The notes under the pieces are model-generated. The model was not told where the DNA came from and did no database searches. It was given only the letters and a program-made list of their open reading frames with translations. A program made the translations under genes and the position numbers. Positions 58,882 through 64,000 of a stretch of DNA of 64,000 nt are shown here, in pieces. This stretch comes from Apostichopus japonicus (Eukaryota > Echinodermata > Holothuroidea > Aspidochirotida > Stichopodidae), in the NCBI RefSeq assembly GCF_037975245.1, contig NC_092582.1, positions 22,094,577 through 22,158,576 on the forward strand. Reading direction: 5' to 3'. The number at the start of each line of letters is the position of its first letter. The first letter of the stretch is position 1.

Positions 58882-61800
58882 GTAAGATTCTAATCAGCTC
58901 AGGGAGGTTTCTGTTATTGTATTTGACTGTGAATAGTTCAGGTGTACATGTCCACATGCTTTACAGGAGTAGCTTAAAGCAGAAATTATATTTTCTTCTC
59001 ATGTGACTGTTGGACTTCTAGATGAATGTATCGCTTAAATCGTGTTCTTTATCTTAGTTTCTCTGTTTGTATGTTTTCTTGTATCCCATACAATTGTGTA
59101 AAAATCCAAACTATTGCATTCGATTATTCTCAGTCATTTGTTGTTCAGTCATATTTGTGTTTTGTTCAGCCATGTGTCACTTGTTGGAGTTATTAAATAC
59201 TGTGGTCAGTTGTATGTTGTAAGGAATCCCACTTCTGACACCATGTGATAGGTTAGTCAGGACGCCATATTTTAAGGTGTATCGATCTGACCTCAGAGGT
59301 CAGGTTAATTAATATTCATGACAGACAGGTTGATATGATTGATGCAGCTACTGAGTGGTATATATGTAGCTTGGATAAAAATAAAATCTGATCATTTCAA
59401 TGTGAATCAATGACAAAAACTTCTCAGGAAATTCTGAATTCTTTTAATGTGAATTCCTTTCAACAGTCTGGTTGGGATGTCTCGGAGTGCCTCTGTGGTG
59501 ACAGCATATCTAATGAACAAAGATAAAATATCCCTCGAGAGTGCCCTCGACAAAGTGAAAGAAAAACGTTTCTACGTCAGGTATGTGTCCGTGAAAGGAC
59601 CACAGGAGTTTTTGAGATATCAAAATTTTTAAAACCATGAAAGTCAATATATTTTAGCATGCAATGGCAGTGGTTTAGGGGTACATGTAAATTGTATAGA
59701 ATGGTCATAAGCCATTAAAGGGAGAGGGGAAGAGGCATTTGGCTTCAACAGAATCTGGCCTTAACCAGTATAAGTGAGAGGGGAGGGGGGTGGGTGGAGG
59801 TTTCATCAGGACTGGTGGTTAATCAAAATAGTGGAGGGGCATTGGTCTTTGTCAAGATTGGTCATTTACCAATATGAAGAAAAGGGGAGAGGCATTGGGT
59901 GAGACCACCAGGATTGGTCCGCAATCAATATAGTGAGAGGGTGGTGGGACAGGGGGTTGGGGGGAGGAATTGGGCTTTTTACATCATGATTAGTTGTAAC
60001 CAAAACACTGGAGGGTGGAGGGGCATGCAGCTACACTAGGATTTGTCATTTACCAATATGAAGAAAGGGAAAAGGCATTGTGCTTCATTAGGATTTGTAA
60101 TTAATTAATTTTGAGAGAGACAGAGAGAGGGGGGGTGGTGGGAGGGGGAAGAGCATTGGGCTTTACTAATATGGGGAGAGAGTATCAGCATATAGCTTTA
60201 CCAGAGTAGGTCGTTAGAGATCTGTATTTGCAGGAACACTGAAAATAAGGATATAAACTACAATGCTTTATGGTCAAGTTATGATAACCAGCGTCTAGTT
60301 CTATCTTCTCACTCATGTAAAACTGTATTATTTAAAATGTGTTTTCCTCCTTTAACTATTAGACCTAACCAAGGCTTCATGGAACAGCTGAGCCTGTTTG
60401 AGGCAATGGGATGTGATCTCAATCCTCACCATACCCTAATGAAGTTCCACAAACTTGGTCAATATGCTCAGCAAAGAGAAGGTAATGTTTTTAAATCCTG
60501 CATTTTTAGGGATATAGCCCTTCCCCTCCGTTCTTCAAATGAATATTGTAACTGTACCTTGAGGGGGTTGAGCATGACAATTGTAACTGTACCTTGAGGG
60601 GGTTGAGCATGGCAATTGTAACTGTACCTTGAGGGGGTTGAACAAGGCAATTGTAACTGTATCTTGATGGGGTTGAGCATGGCAATTGTAACTGTATCTT
60701 GATGGGGTTGAGCATGGCAATTGTAACTGTATCTTGATGGGGTTGAGCATGGCAATTGTAACTGTATCTTGATGGGGTTGAGCATGGCAATTGTAACTGT
60801 ATCTTGAGGGGGTTGAGCTTGCTTAATTTCATGATTTTGATTTTGACTAGTCATCAGCTGTGCTCCAATGCTTTGGAGATTGACCTCAACTGATGGGGGG
60901 GGGGGAATGAAAATATGACATTTTAAAGAAAGGAGAAATATTACAAAATATCACCAAGTAATATCTAAGGATGATTCTAGTCTATTCTGGGTATATTGAC
61001 TGCCAAAGACCCTTATCCTGCATATGGTTATAGTGGTAACTTCGAATATGTCACACTACGTGTGAATTAGGGAATGTGCAGGTACTTTGCCCAAAAGTGT
61101 CCGCCAGAGATTCCTAAATGGTATTCTCAGTGATTTCGAGGATTTCAGCTTGTCAAGTCTCACGGAACTATAAAGGACGGTATGACAGCGCCCTCTATTT
61201 AATTATAATTGGTACCATCTCTACCGCACAAGTTTATATTGATGGTCCAGTTCGTCTCTCCAGTAGGCTTTGCAGTTTAAATTTTCCTGTCGACAGGTTC
61301 TCGTAGGGAACGTTCCGTTATTCCTAAGGAACTCCTGGAGAAGGATCCAAACCAGAAGTCACCCAGCGGTCAAGGAGACCAAGAAGGATCCGTGTTTAGA
61401 TGTAGAAAATGCAGGTGAGCTAATGAAGTGACTTATAAAAACCCAGCCCAAATTGTTACACCCTTCCTATTCTGTCGATTGTATATTTTACTGGCCAAAC
61501 CGGTTGTCAACGGTGACAGAAAGTGAAACCCTGATGATCACATCAGAGTTGGAAACCAAGTTTGTCTGTTAATTAAATGGTATAATCCAGATGGACCACT
61601 CAGGACCGTGTTTGGGTTAACATGTGACCCTAGGTTAGACTCGCTGTACACCAGGTACAACAGCATGATTAAAATACTAGCAGAATTCCAGTTTGGTATG
61701 AATACTAGGGATTGCAAGGCACAACATGAGAGTATAAGCACTCAATCTTGCATAAATATCTATTCCAAAAAAATTGCAGAATATTTTCTATATCTTTAGG

Positions 61801-63916
61801 CGAAAACCACAATCTCATAGCCTTCTGTATCGTTAAGGTATGGATTTATTTAAATTCTGTGATAACTTGTAAATTTATTTATGCATCTGGCAACAGTGGA
61901 ATGATGTCACCAGGAAATTCAAAGAGTAGACTAAGACACTACCTGAGGTACTGTGTGTTCTCACTCTGTGTATTTGTGAATCTTGACTTGTTTGTTCCCA
62001 AACAAACTCCTTAAATTAGATAATTCAATCTTCTTGAATATACATGAAAGGTTAGCCGGTGAAAATCTACATGAAATTCTACCCTCCTGATAACTAAAGA
62101 TAAAGGTTTAGGATTTGTATATTATGACACAACCACAGTGGCCAGAATGATGCATATGTAACTGTGTCACCGTAACACTAGTGGTTGTACTCTTAAAGTC
62201 TCAATACCTTTTGACCTAACATAGGCTTACCATGATAGTGAAAGTAAGCCTAGCCTAACGGTCATAAAAAAACAGAGAGATTTGATTGGCGCATGATCTT
62301 TTGGGCAGGGCTTGCAAATTTTGATTGGAGTTTGTAGAATCTATGGACTCGTTAAAAACTCTAGCGAATTTTATTCAGCTCAAATTGTTTAACGATACCT
62401 AATTCAATAAAAGTAATGATTATTAATATGAAAATTGCATAGAACCGTGTTATTTTCACTGAGCTTTTCATTGAGGGCAGTAAGCAAGGTCAAAGTTAAA
62501 ATTTGACAAACACACATTGAGACTTTAACTAATATTTGAAGTTCCCCAAAATTCAGTAACATATTCAACACAGAAATAGAGGGCAGTATTCACAATTACA
62601 CCTTAATGTGCCTTTCACACAAGATTTCCAAATGATCTCAGGTTTGAGTAAAACTGGTATGAGCACAGACAACTGTGCTAGAATAGAAGTACGAGTGAAA
62701 ACTCACTACGAATCAGTCCTTAGTTGGTTCGGGTGAGCTATGATTGCTCATTTTCTTATCTAGTTATTCAATACTAGTATAGTATACTACGATATTGATA
62801 AGCTATTAATGGCAGTCTACATTTTGTCCTTTTGCGTTCCAACCAGACGAGCGTTGTTCAAAGAGGGCAGTCTTATAGGGCATAGTCCAGGGAGAGGTCA
62901 ACTGAGCTTCAAATGGCACAAGCAAGGTCAACCTCTGGCGCAACCCGAAGAGGGGGGTGCGGAAGGATGTACCTCACACTTTATCCACCCCGTAGCTTGG
63001 ATGGAGGAATTCCTCTTGGGACAGCAAGAAGGGAAGGTGAGTTTTCTGGATAAAGAAGAAAAATCTCATCCTTTACAGTATTACAAAGATTTTTTATTCG
63101 GTCTGCAGATCATGGTGACCAGTGTCAATTACTGCATGTCTTATGTACAGTGCACCAATGAGTTTTCACAGGCCTACACCCTTCAAAGCTGGTTTAACTA
63201 GGCAAATGTTTTGTGTACCAGACCATTTTGTGGGACAATATTTGGATACATGTGAATAAAATGAGTGTAAAAGGGTGTAAGGACTGCAAGGATGATGCAA
63301 CTTATCATTTCAGGCATAAACAGGGAATTGCTTCCCTGAACATTTCCATCGCCTAAAGACCAGCGTTTGATTTATAAAAGAAAAAGGACTGGTACGTACC
63401 TGTGTTTTTCCCCTTTTTTTTCACTTCTTGTTACATCGCACCTTTTTTTCCCTCTCTCAACAGCTTTCGTGTCCAAAATGCAGTGCACGAATTGGTTGTT
63501 TCTACTGGGCAGGTAACAACAACACCCTTAACCTTTTTACAGCTTTCTCAATATTACTCTTGACTTAAATGGTTTGTGGTATAGGAGTTGATTTTTTTTA
63601 AATCCGAATGATACTCAAAATATGATGGAACATTTTTATGATATTTTCCTTGTTATTTGTTCCTTCAAGACAACACGCCTTTAGCTGAACTGATGTGCCA
63701 TATGGGAGTCAGGAAATATTTATGGCATTGCACTCGTTCCCATTGATAATGCAAGATGGGGAGATATGCAGGCAATTGTTCATCTGAACGTATTATTATT
63801 TCATATTTTTTAACCTCCCAGGTCAACAATGCTCCTGTGGTGCCTGGATCACCCCAGCATTTCAGATTCACAAGAACAGAGTTGACAGACAACAGATTCC
63901 ACAGTTGCCAAGGTGA
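58616..63916 (+). CDS. DUSP12: Dual-specificity phosphatase 12 (DUSP12 / YVH1 family)
   Basis: Seven exons join without phase conflict: 58616-58881, 59467-59580, 60363-60481, 61297-61414, 62847-63036, 63464-63512, 63822-63916. They give 316 residues and the stop TGA at 63914. Residues 1-150 form a dual-specificity phosphatase domain. The signature HCLVGMSRS spans residues 88-96, with catalytic C89 and R95, and intron 1 splits the C89 codon. D58 or D59 can serve as general acid. The C-terminal domain has C202/C205, C247, C272/C275 and C289/C291, the zinc-binding module typical of this family. The protein ends with WITPAFQIHKNRVD, a conserved stretch. Family members dephosphorylate phosphotyrosine and phosphoserine/threonine, and the zinc domain of YVH1 acts in 60S ribosome maturation; those roles are inferred here. 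Every catalytic residue I can check is present. It is slightly shorter than vertebrate homologues (about 340 residues). Confidence 0.95.
59467..59580 (+). CDS. DUSP12: DUSP12 coding exon 2: catalytic P-loop
   Basis: The first base completes C89. The exon then encodes LVGMSRSASVVTAYLMNKD and the helix ending KEKRFYV, a conserved phosphatase core segment. The acceptor is tttcaacag and the donor is CAG|gtatgt, phase 2. Confidence 0.94.
59716..60205. repeat. Degenerate G-rich tandem repeat in DUSP12 intron 2
   Basis: Six to seven diverged units of about 50-90 bp share GAGAGGCATTGGGCTTCA, CAGGATTGGTCATTTACC and AATATGAAGAAA. It fills most of the 782-bp intron. Confidence 0.75.
60363..60481 (+). 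CDS. DUSP12: DUSP12 coding exon 3
   Basis: Encodes RPNQGFMEQLSLFEAMGCDL, matching the RPNxGFxxQLxLFExMG motif at the end of the phosphatase fold, then a linker with KFHKLGQYAQQRE. Confidence 0.94.
60545..60824. repeat. 35-bp minisatellite in DUSP12 intron 3, about 8 copies
   Basis: The unit is GCAATTGTAACTGTATCTTG plus ATGGGGTTGAGCATG. Early copies have ACCTTGAGGGGGTT and later copies ATCTTGATGGGGTT, so the variants are clustered. Confidence 0.93.
61297..61414 (+). CDS. DUSP12: DUSP12 coding exon 4
   Basis: Encodes the charged linker (residues 167-205) and the first zinc-binding pair FRCRKC at its end. The acceptor is tgtcgacag and the donor is GCAG|gtgagc, phase 2. Confidence 0.9.
62847..63036 (+). 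CDS. DUSP12: DUSP12 coding exon 5
   Basis: Residues 206-269. Contains a low-conservation segment (SFKWHKQGQP) and then GCTSHFIHPVAWMEE, the conserved core of the DUSP12 zinc domain. The donor is AAG|gtgagt, phase 0. Confidence 0.92.
63464..63512 (+). CDS. DUSP12: DUSP12 coding exon 6
   Basis: A 49-nt exon encoding LSCPKCSARIGCFYWAG, the second CxxC zinc knuckle. The acceptor lies after a strong pyrimidine tract (ccctctctcaacag). Confidence 0.9.
63822..63916 (+). CDS. DUSP12: DUSP12 coding exon 7 with stop codon
   Basis: Encodes QQCSCGAWITPAFQIHKNRV and ends LPR followed by TGA. The CSCG pair completes the zinc site. The window ends 84 bases after the stop, so the 3' UTR and poly(A) site are not seen in full. 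Confidence 0.93.
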
Positions 63917-64000
63917 TGAGATACCAGAGCCGTCCGTTACAGGTTTCCTGCCGATGTATAGATGCCATCCCATTGCTTGCAAATAATTTTCAACCAAAAG

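Overview
This window is animal (metazoan) nuclear DNA. Genes are split by GT-AG introns, intergenic DNA is AT-rich and full of repeats, and there are tRNA-derived SINEs, non-LTR retrotransposon tails, a DIRS-type retroelement and a hAT-like DNA transposon. The repeat mix fits a marine invertebrate, and an echinoderm or similar deuterostome is plausible, but nothing here fixes the taxon. Coding DNA is a small part of the 64 kb.

Two genes can be rebuilt exon by exon. On the minus strand, eight coding exons between 19203 and 7169 join in consistent phase. They encode a secreted or membrane-anchored protein: an N-terminal hydrophobic segment, two laminin G-like domains, then two EGF-like domains. 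The second EGF is cut before its last cysteine, so the gene continues toward or past position 1. Its 5' UTR exons are uncertain, with candidates near 19.2, 39.4 and 55.3 kb. On the plus strand, 58616-63916 holds a complete seven-exon DUSP12 gene (316 codons): a dual-specificity phosphatase domain with an intact HCxxGxxR loop and a C-terminal cysteine-rich zinc-binding domain.

From 21.3 to 27.7 kb lies a decayed DIRS-like element on the minus strand. It has inverted terminal repeats and an internal complementary region that is exactly complementary to both outer ends, plus remnants of RNase H and tyrosine recombinase. No reverse transcriptase core was found, and tRNA-derived SINEs sit where it would be expected. 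Fragments matching the DIRS ends are scattered at 12.7, 13.8, 19.7, 48.7 and 53.4 kb.

Other mobile DNA: a 1.64-kb non-autonomous hAT element with an 8-bp target duplication (34628-36271), an 800-bp near-perfect palindrome (56401-57200) whose arms carry a hammerhead-ribozyme-like motif, and 3' ends of non-LTR retrotransposons at 27.7 and 48.8-49.4 kb. Tandem arrays are abundant: a 1.4-kb satellite of 21-bp units at 32.2-33.6 kb, minisatellites of 35, 36, 48 and about 88 bp, and TTACATG-type arrays. Long poly-C/poly-G runs recur throughout. I see no prokaryotic features and no CRISPR array.
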